From JABWAN01 sp041918175 (GTDB taxonomy: Bacteria > Zhuqueibacterota > Zhuqueibacteria > Zhuqueibacterales > Zhuqueibacteraceae): DNA of 64,000 nt. Numbering within the stretch: the stretch's first letter is position 1; each line of letters begins with the position of its first letter. The notes beneath the pieces are model-generated. The model did not search any database, was not told the origin of the DNA, and worked only from the letters and a program-made list of their open reading frames with translations. Location of the stretch: assembly GCA_041918175.1 (NCBI GenBank), contig JAYRWE010000014.1, positions 30,441-94,440 on the forward strand, written 5' to 3'. The translations under genes were made by a program, and so were the position numbers. Below are positions 16,850 through 25,618 of the stretch, piece by piece.

Positions 16850-17583
16850 GTTTCGCAACGCGCGAAAGCACGACGGCAATCGAAGTTGCAGATTTGGTGA
16901 AAAGCTTCGGCACGTTCTACGCCCTGCGCGGCGTGTCTCTGCGCGTGGGCATGGGCGAATGTTTGACGATTCTCGGCCCGAACGGCGCGGGTAAAACCAC
17001 TTTTCTCCGCGTTCTCTCCGCGCTCACTCGACCTACCAGCGGTGAAGTCCGTTTTCACGGCAATTCTCTCACAACAGAACCTTTTGCCATTCGACGACAG
17101 CTCGGCGTAATTGGGCATCAAACCTTTTTGTATGATGATCTCACCGCCGCGGAAAATTTGTTGTTCTATGCCCGCTTGTATGAAGTGGCCGAACCGCACG
17201 AGCGCATCGCGCACCTGCTCGCGGAAGTCGGATTGGGGCGCAGAGCGAATGATCGTGTGCGCTCGTTTTCCCGCGGCATGCAACAGCGCCTCGCCATAGC
17301 GCGCGCGATGCTGCACGACCCCGGTATCCTCTTTCTTGATGAACCCTACACCGGCCTCGATCAACATGCGGCCATGATGCTCACCGCTTGGTTGCAAAAA
17401 CTTCGCACCGAGCGCCGCACGATACTGTTGGTGACGCACGATCTGGCGCAAGGCCTGGCCATGGCCGACCGAGTCGCGATTTTTTTGCAAGGCCGTATCA
17501 TTTGGCAAGAGCGCACGGCCAACATTGCAGCAGAAAATTTTCAACAAACTTATTTTGACTTGATCGCGCGAGGGGGCAAATGA
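16846..17583 (+). CDS. ccmA: Heme exporter ATP-binding protein CcmA
   Basis: A 245-residue ABC ATPase with Walker A (GPNGAGKTT), a Q-loop region (GVIGHQTFLYDDLTAAENL), the variant signature SFSRGMQQR, Walker B (ILFLDEPYTGLD) and the switch His in LLVTHD. The FLYDDLTAAENLLFYARLY stretch is typical of CcmA. With CcmB and CcmC it forms the complex that releases heme-loaded CcmE for cytochrome c assembly. The ATG overlaps the preceding stop, and its own stop overlaps ccmB (ATGA at 17580), so translation is coupled through three genes. Confidence 0.92.
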   Translation: MSFATRESTTAIEVADLVKSFGTFYALRGVSLRVGMGECLTILGPNGAGKTTFLRVLSALTRPTSGEVRFHGNSLTTEPFAIRRQLGVIGHQTFLYDDLTAAENLLFYARLYEVAEPHERIAHLLAEVGLGRRANDRVRSFSRGMQQRLAIARAMLHDPGILFLDEPYTGLDQHAAMMLTAWLQKLRTERRTILLVTHDLAQGLAMADRVAIFLQGRIIWQERTANIAAENFQQTYFDLIARGGK

Positions 17584-18257
17584 ACGATCTGCGCAAACTC
17601 TACGCGCTCGTGTGGAAAGACTTGCTCTCGGAGTTTCGCACGAAGGAGTTGGTTTCTTCCATGCTCATGTTCGCGTTGATTGTCGTCGTCATCTTCGCGT
17701 TCACGTTTGAAACCGGCAGCGCGGCCACACGCGAAGCCGCGCCCGGCTTGCTTTGGGTCGCATTCACATTTGCGAGCGTGCTGGGTCTGCATCGTTCGAT
17801 GCTGCACGAAGTGGAGCGCGGCAGCTTGCACGGATTGTTGCTCGCGCCATTAGATCGCGGCCTGCTTTTTCTCGCCAAAGCGTTCGGCAATATTGTGTTC
17901 ATCAGTTTGATCGAGATTCCCACCTTCATGCTTGCCGTCGTTTTTTTTAATTTAGAAATCAGCACGGCATGGGATAAAATTTTGACGATCTTTTTGTTGG
18001 GCACCATCGGCTTTGCGGCCGTGGGCACATTGTTCAGCGCGATTGCAGTGAATACCCGCACGCGGGAAATCATGCTGCCCATCTTGCTCTTCCCCGTGCA
18101 AATTCCCGTGATCCTCTCCGCGGTCAACGCCACCGCCGGCGCACTCACCGGCAAAACGTGGGAGGATTTGAGCGGCTGGCTAAAAATTCTCGCCGGGTTT
18201 GATTTGATTTTTATTTTGGTGTGCTATGTGACGTTCGAGTATGTGTTGGAAGAGTGA
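17580..18257 (+). CDS. ccmB: Heme exporter membrane protein CcmB
   Basis: A 225-residue, six-helix membrane protein. The start (MNDLRKLYALVWKDLLSEFR followed by TKELVSSMLMF) and HRSMLHEVERGSLHGLLLAPLDR are strong CcmB marks. It is the permease partner of CcmA. No CcmE or CcmF gene is in the window, so the rest of the system must be encoded elsewhere. The next gene in the operon is an unrelated Rpn-type remnant, followed by ccmC. Confidence 0.93.
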   Translation: MNDLRKLYALVWKDLLSEFRTKELVSSMLMFALIVVVIFAFTFETGSAATREAAPGLLWVAFTFASVLGLHRSMLHEVERGSLHGLLLAPLDRGLLFLAKAFGNIVFISLIEIPTFMLAVVFFNLEISTAWDKILTIFLLGTIGFAAVGTLFSAIAVNTRTREIMLPILLFPVQIPVILSAVNATAGALTGKTWEDLSGWLKILAGFDLIFILVCYVTFEYVLEE

Positions 18258-18313
18258 AGGCCGGCGCTTGCGGTATAATAGCATGCATCATATATTGCCA
18301 CTGCGAGGGAAAA

Positions 18314-18844
18314 ATGAACGAGATCGACGAAGCCGTCAAGCGCATCGCGGGGCGGCATCCGGAGTGTTTCATGAGTTTGCTCTTTGGCCGCGAGCACACG
18401 GTGAAGCTGCAAGGCGTGGAAGACGCGCACATTCAGATTCCCGAACATCGGTTGGAATTGAAAAGCCTCGGAGCCATCGTCGCAGCACGGGCGTTCTCAG
18501 AAGAGTTGATCAAACAGTATCTAACTTTGGAGCTATCCATGATACGCGAGACCACGATTTTTTCCAACTGGCTTGACCAAGCAGAGGCCAAAGGCCGCGT
18601 CGAAGTCCGCGTCGAAGGCTATACCGATGGCGAGATCAAAGGCAGGCATCTCACTTTGCAAAAGCTATTGGAACGGAAGTTCGGCCCACTGAGCGCAGAA
18701 CTCACGATTTCTCTAACCAGGCTGAGAAGTGAAGATTTAGAGGCACTGACCATGGCAATTCTCGATCTGCAATTGCTGGAAGAATTGCGCGCTTTGCTGC
18801 AAAGTTTTCAGTCGGAAAATTCCACACGGAGTCTCAAACATTGA
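18314..18844 (+). CDS. Rpn/DUF4351-type protein with missing nuclease core (remnant)
   Basis: The 176-residue product has the start of Rpn-family recombination nucleases (PECFMSLLFGREHTVKLQGV) and the C-terminal helical part (AKGRVEVRVEGYTDGE, then LERKFGPLSAEL, and a DUF4351-like end). The central PD-(D/E)XK core, normally about 100-150 residues, seems to be absent or collapsed into residues 45-65. I therefore read it as an internally deleted, probably inactive copy. It sits between ccmB and ccmC, where no ccm operon needs such a gene, and its stop overlaps the ccmC start. That overlap keeps translation coupled, so the deletion may have been tolerated for operon continuity. Confidence 0.6.
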   Translation: MNEIDEAVKRIAGRHPECFMSLLFGREHTVKLQGVEDAHIQIPEHRLELKSLGAIVAARAFSEELIKQYLTLELSMIRETTIFSNWLDQAEAKGRVEVRVEGYTDGEIKGRHLTLQKLLERKFGPLSAELTISLTRLRSEDLEALTMAILDLQLLEELRALLQSFQSENSTRSLKH

Positions 18845-19587
18845 AAAATTCCACTGTTGAAACCCTGAAGCCGCCCGCAACCGCGGCATTGCCTTCCTCT
18901 GCGCAGTTGCAACGCTGGAGCATGCTGCTCGGCGGCTTCGTCGCCGCATTAATGTTCGTGAACCTTTATAACATCTTCCTGCTCGTGCCCATGGAAAAGA
19001 GCATGGGCTTGATTCAGCGTATTTTTTATTTTCACGCGCCGCCGTTGATCACCTCCTTCATCGCGTTCACGGTGACGTTCGTGTACAGCATACTCTATCT
19101 CGCGAAGCAACGCATTTGGCATGATCGCATTGCCTATTGCGCCGCGGAAGTGGGCGTGTTGCTCACCACGACCGGCTTGCTCACCGGCCCGATTTGGGCG
19201 CGGCCGGTGTGGAATACGTGGTGGTCGTGGGATCCGCGTTTGACCACCACACTCGTGTTGTGGTTCATTTACGTCGGCTATCTCATGTTGCGCGCTTATA
19301 CCGGCGACGAGCAGCGCGGTGCGCGCTTCGCCGCAGTGTTCGCCATCGTCGGCTTCGTGGACGTGCCCATCGTTTATCTCGCGAACCGCTTGTGGCGCAC
19401 GCTGCATCCTTCGCCTGTTGTTTTCGGCGGCTCAAATTCCGGCTTGGAGCCGACGATGCGCTATGCATTCCTCTTCAGCATCGTGACGTTTACGCTGCTC
19501 TTCGTTTTCTTTTTGTTCATGCGCCTGCGCGTCGAGCGCGTGCGTCTTGAAGTCGATCAACTCAAAAGAGAAATCGCGTTTTCATAA
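18841..19587 (+). CDS. ccmC: Heme transporter CcmC
   Basis: A 248-residue, six-helix membrane protein with the tryptophan-rich heme-handling motif WNTWWSWDPRLTTTLVLW near residue 120 and flanking His residues (FYFHAPP near residue 63 and LHPSP near 184). CcmC delivers heme to CcmE. The start is TTG 18841, overlapping the preceding stop (TTGA). The N-terminal 25 residues are poorly conserved and an internal start is possible. The ccmD-like gene follows by 13 bp. Confidence 0.93.
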   Translation: MKNSTVETLKPPATAALPSSAQLQRWSMLLGGFVAALMFVNLYNIFLLVPMEKSMGLIQRIFYFHAPPLITSFIAFTVTFVYSILYLAKQRIWHDRIAYCAAEVGVLLTTTGLLTGPIWARPVWNTWWSWDPRLTTTLVLWFIYVGYLMLRAYTGDEQRGARFAAVFAIVGFVDVPIVYLANRLWRTLHPSPVVFGGSNSGLEPTMRYAFLFSIVTFTLLFVFFLFMRLRVERVRLEVDQLKREIAFS

Positions 19588-19600
19588 AAAGGATCGCATC

Positions 19601-19807
19601 ATGTCACTTCTTTTTGTCATGCTCTCCTCTTCTTATTGGCTCTTGCAAGCACCGGCCTCCGCCGCGAATAAGAATTTAGATTTTTTATTCGCAGGCTATA
19701 CTGTCGTTTGGTTGTTACTTCTCGGCTACCTGCTCAGCCTCGGCCGCAAACAAAAACGCTTGGAAACTGAGATCGAAATGCTCAAACAGATGAAGCAGGA
19801 AGGCTGA
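19601..19807 (+). CDS. ccmD: CcmD family protein
   Basis: A 68-residue protein with a short signal-like N-terminus, one membrane helix (FLFAGYTVVWLLLLGYLLSL), then a basic, coiled-coil-prone tail (RKQKRLETEIEMLKQ). This is the CcmD pattern: a small anchor that stabilises the CcmC:CcmE contact. ATG 19601 has AAGGA nine bases upstream; longer in-frame starts overlap ccmC. It ends the ccm operon. The following 264 bp to 20071 show no gene. Confidence 0.8.
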   Translation: MSLLFVMLSSSYWLLQAPASAANKNLDFLFAGYTVVWLLLLGYLLSLGRKQKRLETEIEMLKQMKQEG

Positions 19808-20071
19808 CTTACCATCTTGTCATCACAACCCCTTGAGTACAATTACAACTCCGTATTCCCAACCGCATGCACATTGGTTAGCTCACAAAAAATCAAGGCT
19901 CACACGAAAGGCATGTTTGTTGCGTAAAGTGTGGGCGTTGGTTGTTATGATTGCAAAAGGTGAAGCACAATAACCGACACCCACAAGTCGACCTCGTCAA
20001 GGATTGGCGGACGGTTTGTGGCACTTGCAGAAGAGTTTGAATAGCGCATCAACAAAAAGGAGTTTTGTGTC

Positions 20072-20449
20072 ATGGAAGTTCTTATGAGCTGGTTGGTTTC
20101 GGGTTACATCGTCGGGATGACCTGCATGTCGTATCTCATCATCAAATCCTGGATTGTGATTTCGCCGCAACAAGCGCGCTTGCAGGAAGAGTCCGGTTTG
20201 GAGTTGAACTGGTTGGGCATGGCGTTGGTGAGCGCCGGAGTTGCACTCGCGTGGAGCTTCATCGGCATCGGGATTCACATGCTGCTGCAACGCGACATTC
20301 TCTCCGTACAGTTGGCGTTGCTGGCCGTGTTGTTTGTCGCTACACTCATTGTTTCTTTCATGAAAGATCGCAAGGTGGACGCCGTCGCGATCAATGCGCT
20401 CTTCTTTTTGAGTTTGGCGTTTTTGCTGCCGCGCTTTTTCTCGTTCTAA
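20072..20449 (+). CDS. Small four-helix membrane protein, unknown function
   Basis: The 125-residue product has about four hydrophobic segments (WLVSGYIVGMTCMSYLIIK; WLGMALVSAGVALAWSFIGI; VQLALLAVLFVATLIVS; ALFFLSLAFLL). A strong AAGGAG lies nine bases before ATG 20072, so it is very likely expressed. I do not recognise the family. The 264-bp gap from ccmD suggests its own promoter. Confidence 0.65.
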   Translation: MEVLMSWLVSGYIVGMTCMSYLIIKSWIVISPQQARLQEESGLELNWLGMALVSAGVALAWSFIGIGIHMLLQRDILSVQLALLAVLFVATLIVSFMKDRKVDAVAINALFFLSLAFLLPRFFSF

Positions 20450-21020
20450 TGTGAAGCCGTTTGACGGTCCTGCTTTTCAGTCTGCGAAACGCCTTCCGTC
20501 CGCTCGTTTGCAAAGGTCGTTTGCGCAACGAACGGAGACGGCCCGTAAGTGGAGCATGGAGCAGCCCGAGGATAAAAACACATGCGAAAGAAAAGAGGCG
20601 CAGGGGCCAATTGCCACGAGTACATCGCAGTGCGACATTGCAAACTTGCCTTCTAATTTTTTCAAAAAACTGATCGTTTGCTTGGAAAATATTAACCCCG
20701 GTTTTTGACCGCGGCGAGCGGTGCTCTTTAAGCCCGAAACCGCATTTTCATTTTCATCATTGCCGCTCGCCCTTTATTCCTCGCTTTATCTCCTCACTCT
20801 CCGTTATCAACTATCGCGCATTCTCTCAGCTTAGGAATGACGCTTAAATGGCCCACCCGTTTTTCGAACCGTGAATCACAACTTTAGCCAAAAAATCATA
20901 TTGCCGCGGAAGGAAAACTTATTTATGTTCTCGTAGGCGGAATGGTCTTGCCTCTCTGTGCGTTTTTGTTAAGCACACCCGAGTTGTTACGAGGTACTCA
21001 CCTTTAATCTGGAGCGAACC
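20450..21020. other. 571-bp non-coding gap
   Basis: No convincing gene is present. I see an imperfect hairpin around 20505-20540 (CCGCTCGTTTGC / GCAACGAACGG) and separated complementary blocks GGCGAGCGG (20713) and CCGCTCGCC (20762). No riboswitch consensus that I know (B12 box, TPP, FMN) is visible before the TonB module. It probably carries the promoter of the small secreted protein. Confidence 0.5.
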
Positions 21021-21368
21021 ATGAAAGAAAAATGCAGGAAAGTGACGGCGACGTTGCTGTGCTGCATCTTGGCTCTTCTCAGCGTCGCTGCCGAATTTTC
21101 TCACCACCATGGACTTGCTCTTAATGCGGAAAGCGGAAGCGCTTTTGCCGCGGCCAAGAGCGAAACCAGCGGCAACCTCAACACAACGCACAGCTACAAT
21201 TGCATAGCCTGCCAATTTGCGGCGATCAATCTCGCGGTGTTTCCTCCGCTTACCATCTGCGTCGTGGAAGCCACAACGGCCCAATTGTTTGTGACGCAGT
21301 CTGAAAACGATTCCCAATTTTCCTTCCAATTCTCCTGCCTCCGCGCTCCTCCTGCGGTGCTTGCCTAA
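21021..21368 (+). CDS. Small exported His/Cys protein (DUF2946-like)
   Basis: The 115-residue product has a signal peptide (VTATLLCCILALLSVAAEF), a SHHHGL cluster just after it, and CIACQFAAIN in the middle. This resembles small periplasmic proteins (DUF2946-like) encoded beside TonB-dependent metal receptors. The His cluster and the CxxC suggest a bound transition metal, possibly copper or zinc; that is inference. TGGAG before the ATG is a good ribosome-binding site. The TonB receptor gene follows after 216 bp. Confidence 0.6.
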   Translation: MKEKCRKVTATLLCCILALLSVAAEFSHHHGLALNAESGSAFAAAKSETSGNLNTTHSYNCIACQFAAINLAVFPPLTICVVEATTAQLFVTQSENDSQFSFQFSCLRAPPAVLA

Positions 21369-21584
21369 TTTCCTCGTTGCCATTTGCTCTACTCTAACGC
21401 TTGCCGCAAGGCGCTCAACGCGTTTTAGCGTTCGTGTCGTTTGCACGCACTTTGCCTTCGCGACAGCGCTCACTCTCTGCCTACGCTCATTCGCTGCGAA
21501 TATCCGCTGCGCAAGTGCGACGCAAATGATGAAATATTTTCCCTTGCTAGGATAGCTTCACCATCTGTTTGAAAGAAGGTTCCC

Positions 21585-23954
21585 ATGTTTTTAAACCTGC
21601 ATGCTCTCCGGCGCAATATTGTCGGTATGGTCTTCATGCTGATGATGCAGAACTATGTGTTGCCTGCCGACAGCGCAATTGCGCAAGCGCGTTTGTTTGG
21701 AAAAGTTATTGACGGCAAAACGAAAACACCGTTGCCCGGCGCGAATATTTACCTCCCCGATTTGCAAAAAGGCACAGTGACGGACGCGGAAGGCCGGTTC
21801 AGTTTAACCGCGTTGCCGCTCGGCACACAGCAAGTGCAAATCACCTATATCGGCTATGAGCGACTCGAACTCACGCTAAATTTGGTCGCCAACCTCGAAC
21901 GGAATTTCTCGCTTCAGCCCACAGTGTTGGAGGGCCAAGAGGTCACGATCATTAGCAAGCGCGATCAACTCACCGAATCCAGACAGGCGCTCACGATTAT
22001 CGAGGCCAAAGATTTGGAGAAAGCGCGCGGGCAAACTTTGGGCGAGAGCCTGAAAGAAATTCCGGGCGTAACCACGCTGCAAACCGGACCCGCGATTGCC
22101 AAGCCTGTGATTCGCGGTTTGCATTCGCAGCGCATTCTCGTGTTGAATGCCGGCGTGCAGCAAGAAGGCCAGCAATGGGGCGGTGAGCACGCGCCGGAGA
22201 TTGATCCGTTTTCTTCTTCACGCATTGAAGTGTTGAAAGGCGCAGCCGGCGTGCAATATGGCGCGGGCGCGATCGGCGGTGTGATTCGCGTATCTCCACG
22301 GGAGCTGCGCGTCACGCCCGGCTTGGGCGGCGAGTTGGTGTTGAACGGCTTCTCGAATAATTTGCAGGGCGCAGGCTCGTTGCTCGTCGAAGGCGCGAGC
22401 AAACGCTTTGCAGGTTGGGGCTGGCGCTTGCAAGGCAGCATGCGCAAAGCCGGCGATGCGCAATCGCCCGATTTCAAAATTCAAAACTCCGGCTTTGCCG
22501 AACGAGATTGGACCTCCGCGCTCGGCTATCACAACGACCGCAGCGGCTTCGAACTTTATTATAGCCACTTCGGCACGGAGCTTGGCATCTATCGCGGCGC
22601 GCATATCGGCAACGCCACCGATCTCTTGCGCGCCATTGAGCGCGGCCAGCCCGCAACGAACACGGAGTTCAGTTATGAGGTTACACCGCCCAAGCAGGAC
22701 ATCTCGCACAACTTGCTCTCGCTGAAAGGGCATCATCAAGTTGGACGCCTGGGCCGCTTAGAGATGCAGTATGGATGGCAGCAAAATCATCGACAAGAAT
22801 TTGATGCGCACAAGCCGTTTTCTTCCGAGCCGCCGACCACGCCGAGTTTCGATCTCACGCTCACGACTTACACTGGGGACGTGGGTTTTCATCACAATCC
22901 GATCAAAAATTTCTACGGCCACGTGGGCGTTACGGGCATGCGACAAGGCAACGTGCAAACCGGCACGGTGCTGCTCATTCCGAATTTCCGCGCGTATAGC
23001 GGCGGCGCATTCGTTCATGAAAGTTGGACGAACGGCAAGCTCACGTTGGACGGCGGCGCGCGTTATGATTATCGCCATGTGCAAGCATACTTACGCGCGC
23101 GCAACAACGCCCTCGTCACTAACGTGCATGAGTATAGCAATGCCACCGCTGTGGTCGGCATGATTTATCAATTCGCGGCGACATGGTCGCTTGGTGCGAA
23201 CGTCGGAAGCGCGTGGCGGCCGCCGAGCTTGAATGAACTGTACAGCAACGGCGTGCATCACGGCACGGCGCAATTTGAAATCGGCGATTTAGGTTTGCAC
23301 AGCGAGCGCAGCTTCAATGTTGATGCGACGTTGCGGCATGTGAGCGCGCGCTCGCGCTTCGAATTGAGCGCCTATCGCAATCGCATGAACGATTTCATCT
23401 TTCTTTATCCCGTTCCTGAGCCGACACTCACCGTGCGCGGCGCCTTTCCCACGTTTCGCTATCAACAGGCGAACGCGAGGCTGCACGGATTGGAAGGCGC
23501 GTTCGAACACCGTATCGCACCGTTTCTCCAACTCGGGGTTTCGGCTTCGCTCGTGCGCGGCGATAATTTAGATGACGAGACGCCGCTCTATCTAATGCCC
23601 GCGGATCGCGCGCGTTTCGACGTGGATTTCGCCTTGCCGGAGTTCGGCGCGTTCACGGCCTCGGAGGTCGAACTAATCACAACACTGGTGCGAAGGCAGA
23701 CCCGCTATCCTGCAAATGCAGACTATGCCGATCCGCCGCCAGGTTATGCGCTTTTCGAGGTCAACGTCAGCACGCAAGTGAAGTTGAGCCGTCAGATATT
23801 GCGCTTCAATCTCAGCGTGCGCAATCTCTTCGATGTTTCTTATCGTGACTATTTGAGTCGCTTTCGTTATTTCATCGACGACCCCGGTCGCGATGTGGTG
23901 CTGCGCGTGCAAATGCCGTTCGGAGATTTTGATCGCCACACGCAGGGCCATTAA
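21585..23954 (+). CDS. TonB-dependent outer-membrane receptor (ZnuD-like)
   Basis: A 789-residue protein with signal peptide, a carboxypeptidase-regulatory-like domain (residues 35-115, starting GKVIDGKTKTPLPGANIYLP), a plug (about 125-240, with RIEVLKGAAGVQYGAGAIGG) and a beta-barrel ending near LRVQMPFGDF. The barrel motif PPSLNELYSNGVHHGTAQFE is close to one in ZnuD-type zinc receptors. It should take up a metal or metal complex using TonB energy. The flanking His/Cys protein and a lipoprotein of matching type support metal uptake. The metal itself is not readable from sequence; copper and zinc are the main candidates. Confidence 0.85.
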   Translation: MFLNLHALRRNIVGMVFMLMMQNYVLPADSAIAQARLFGKVIDGKTKTPLPGANIYLPDLQKGTVTDAEGRFSLTALPLGTQQVQITYIGYERLELTLNLVANLERNFSLQPTVLEGQEVTIISKRDQLTESRQALTIIEAKDLEKARGQTLGESLKEIPGVTTLQTGPAIAKPVIRGLHSQRILVLNAGVQQEGQQWGGEHAPEIDPFSSSRIEVLKGAAGVQYGAGAIGGVIRVSPRELRVTPGLGGELVLNGFSNNLQGAGSLLVEGASKRFAGWGWRLQGSMRKAGDAQSPDFKIQNSGFAERDWTSALGYHNDRSGFELYYSHFGTELGIYRGAHIGNATDLLRAIERGQPATNTEFSYEVTPPKQDISHNLLSLKGHHQVGRLGRLEMQYGWQQNHRQEFDAHKPFSSEPPTTPSFDLTLTTYTGDVGFHHNPIKNFYGHVGVTGMRQGNVQTGTVLLIPNFRAYSGGAFVHESWTNGKLTLDGGARYDYRHVQAYLRARNNALVTNVHEYSNATAVVGMIYQFAATWSLGANVGSAWRPPSLNELYSNGVHHGTAQFEIGDLGLHSERSFNVDATLRHVSARSRFELSAYRNRMNDFIFLYPVPEPTLTVRGAFPTFRYQQANARLHGLEGAFEHRIAPFLQLGVSASLVRGDNLDDETPLYLMPADRARFDVDFALPEFGAFTASEVELITTLVRRQTRYPANADYADPPPGYALFEVNVSTQVKLSRQILRFNLSVRNLFDVSYRDYLSRFRYFIDDPGRDVVLRVQMPFGDFDRHTQGH

Positions 23955-23958
23955 AGTC

Positions 23959-24031
23959 TGTCATTCACAAGGAATCCTTTTACGCGCTTGAAATACTGTC
24001 GAGCACGAGGGAAGGTTTTTTCAGAATGGCA
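23959..24031. repeat. R3 hairpin, subtype II, copy c (degenerate)
   Basis: Begins TGTCATTCACAAGGAATC and ends TTCAGAATGGCA, with the inner GAGCACGAGGGAAGG block that marks a second R3 subtype also seen at 33154 and 48975. It sits between the TonB receptor and its lipoprotein partner. Confidence 0.75.
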
Positions 24032-24089
24032 GCACGAAGAAGCCTCAAACAAATTGTTGCTTTCATCAACCCCAACAAGGAGGTTTATC

Positions 24090-24689
24090 ATGCTTCGCAG
24101 CTTCACCAACGCTCACCAGGCGCGTTTGCTGTTGAGCGCGATGATCATTTTCTTCAGCTTGGCCGCTTGCAAAGAAGACAGCCCCAGCAACCCCGGCGGA
24201 GGCAACGAACAGGAGTTGATTACGAAAGTGATCCTCACGCTCACCGAAACCGGCACGAGCAACATTGTCATCGCAACGTTCAACGATCCCGATGGCGACG
24301 GCGGCGCTGCGCCGAGCATTGGTACGCTCACATTGAAAGCCGGCAGCGCTTACACCGGCAAAATCGAATTGCGAGATGAATCGAAAAATCCGGTGGAAGA
24401 GCTTACGGAAGAGGTGAAAGAAGAAGCCGAGGCGCATCAATTCTTTTACACGCCGCAAGGCGCATTGGCCGGCAGAGTTATCGTTACGATCACCGACAAG
24501 GACAGCAAGAATTTGCCAGTCGGTTTGGAATTCACCGTTGCCGTGAGCGCGGGCGCAGCAGTCACCGGCAGTGCAGCCAATTCGCTAAATGTCGCTTTGA
24601 GCCATTTCGAAGGCATCACGAAGGACGGCACTTCGCGCAGCTCCGAAACGGACGTGGATATCAATTTCCCGGTGAGCATTACAAACTGA
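24090..24689 (+). CDS. Lipoprotein partner of the TonB receptor
   Basis: From ATG 24090, with AAGGAGG upstream, the product has a lipoprotein signal with lipobox SLAAC (Cys about residue 25), then a beta-rich domain of about 170 residues. The segments ELITKVILTLTETG, DPDGDGG and EEVKEEAEAHQFFY match a small lipoprotein type that I recall beside TonB receptors in Bacteroidota and relatives. No function is established. The position suggests surface or periplasmic binding of the receptor ligand, and the acidic/His stretch could bind metal. Co-transcription with the receptor is likely, although an R3 hairpin lies between them. Confidence 0.7.
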   Translation: MLRSFTNAHQARLLLSAMIIFFSLAACKEDSPSNPGGGNEQELITKVILTLTETGTSNIVIATFNDPDGDGGAAPSIGTLTLKAGSAYTGKIELRDESKNPVEELTEEVKEEAEAHQFFYTPQGALAGRVIVTITDKDSKNLPVGLEFTVAVSAGAAVTGSAANSLNVALSHFEGITKDGTSRSSETDVDINFPVSITN

Positions 24690-24797
24690 GCCGACATTCC
24701 TCCGCTCGCAAACTGTCGGAGAACCGCGCAGCCTCGCAGTCACGACGCTTGAGTTTTTGCAGCAAGGGACATGAGAGAAACGGTGGGAATTCCAAGG

Positions 24798-25358
24798 TTA
24801 GGCCAATAACAGCGCCGCGTTCAGCAAACCGCTATACCCGATGCGGCTCTCCGGCAGGAAAAGATTTTCGTTTAAGAATGAGGAAGGGGAGTTTGAAGCG
24901 CGTTGAGGCGTGGAGAAATTTTTATCACGGGGCAGGTTTAAATCTAATGCTTCATAAATAAGCTGACGTAGCGAGCGAATCTCAAACGGCTTTTCGATAT
25001 ACAGAACATTGCCGCGCGCCGCGATCTGTTTGCGCGTTTCCTGCGAGCCATACGCGGTCATGATGATGATCTTTGTTGAAGGATAATGCGCTTTGATTTC
25101 TTGCAGCAATTGCAGACCGTCGCGGCCCGGCATGCGAATATCGGAAACGACAACATCCACCGCACGCTGTTTTAAAATGTTCAATGCTTCGTCGCCGTCG
25201 TGAGCGCAGGTGACGTTGAAATCTTTATCGTGGCGCGAAAGGTTTTTGGAAATGCTCCACGTGAGATCTTCTTCGTCGTCGACAATCAGTATGCTTTTAT
25301 GTAAATCGTGAGGATGCAGCGCGTCGTAAGTTTGATGCACAAATTCGGCTGTGCTCAT
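24798..25358 (-). CDS. Single-domain response regulator with C-terminal tail
   Basis: The 186-residue product has a receiver domain (residues 20-140): the acidic pair D27/D28, phospho-acceptor D73 in VVVSDIRMPGRDG, the Thr in IIIMTAYG and the Lys in YIEKPF. The roughly 50 residues after it (SPSSFLNENLFLPESRIGYS) are not a known output domain and may be disordered. AGGTG precedes the ATG. It precedes no DNA-binding domain, so it may act by protein contact or as a phosphorelay node. It lies 260 bp downstream of the NtrC-type gene on the same strand, but no kinase gene is in the window. Confidence 0.8.
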   Translation of the reverse strand: MSTAEFVHQTYDALHPHDLHKSILIVDDEEDLTWSISKNLSRHDKDFNVTCAHDGDEALNILKQRAVDVVVSDIRMPGRDGLQLLQEIKAHYPSTKIIIMTAYGSQETRKQIAARGNVLYIEKPFEIRSLRQLIYEALDLNLPRDKNFSTPQRASNSPSSFLNENLFLPESRIGYSGLLNAALLLA

Positions 25359-25618
25359 AAATTCACCTGCGAAAGTTCTTTTTGCGAATTAAAGCTCCCT
25401 TTAGCCGTTCCTAAAAACTGCAAGACATATACCACAGCTAACCTACGCTCTCACTTCGACGAGGGAGCAGCAGGCACGGCTCAGATAAAGCCTTGCGAAA
25501 CAGGGCTAAAAATGCCGATGAATAATTTTTATTAACTGGGTTGGAGAAAAAAATGGAGAGGGGGAGAGCTTAAATAGGTGAAAAATTGAACAGTGGCTTG
25601 ATCAAATTCCGGCCAGAG

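Noticed and set aside
20016..20040. Possible sigma-54 promoter (TGGCACTTGCAG) before the small membrane protein
   Set aside because: The GC element is not ten bases after the GG, so the spacing is wrong.
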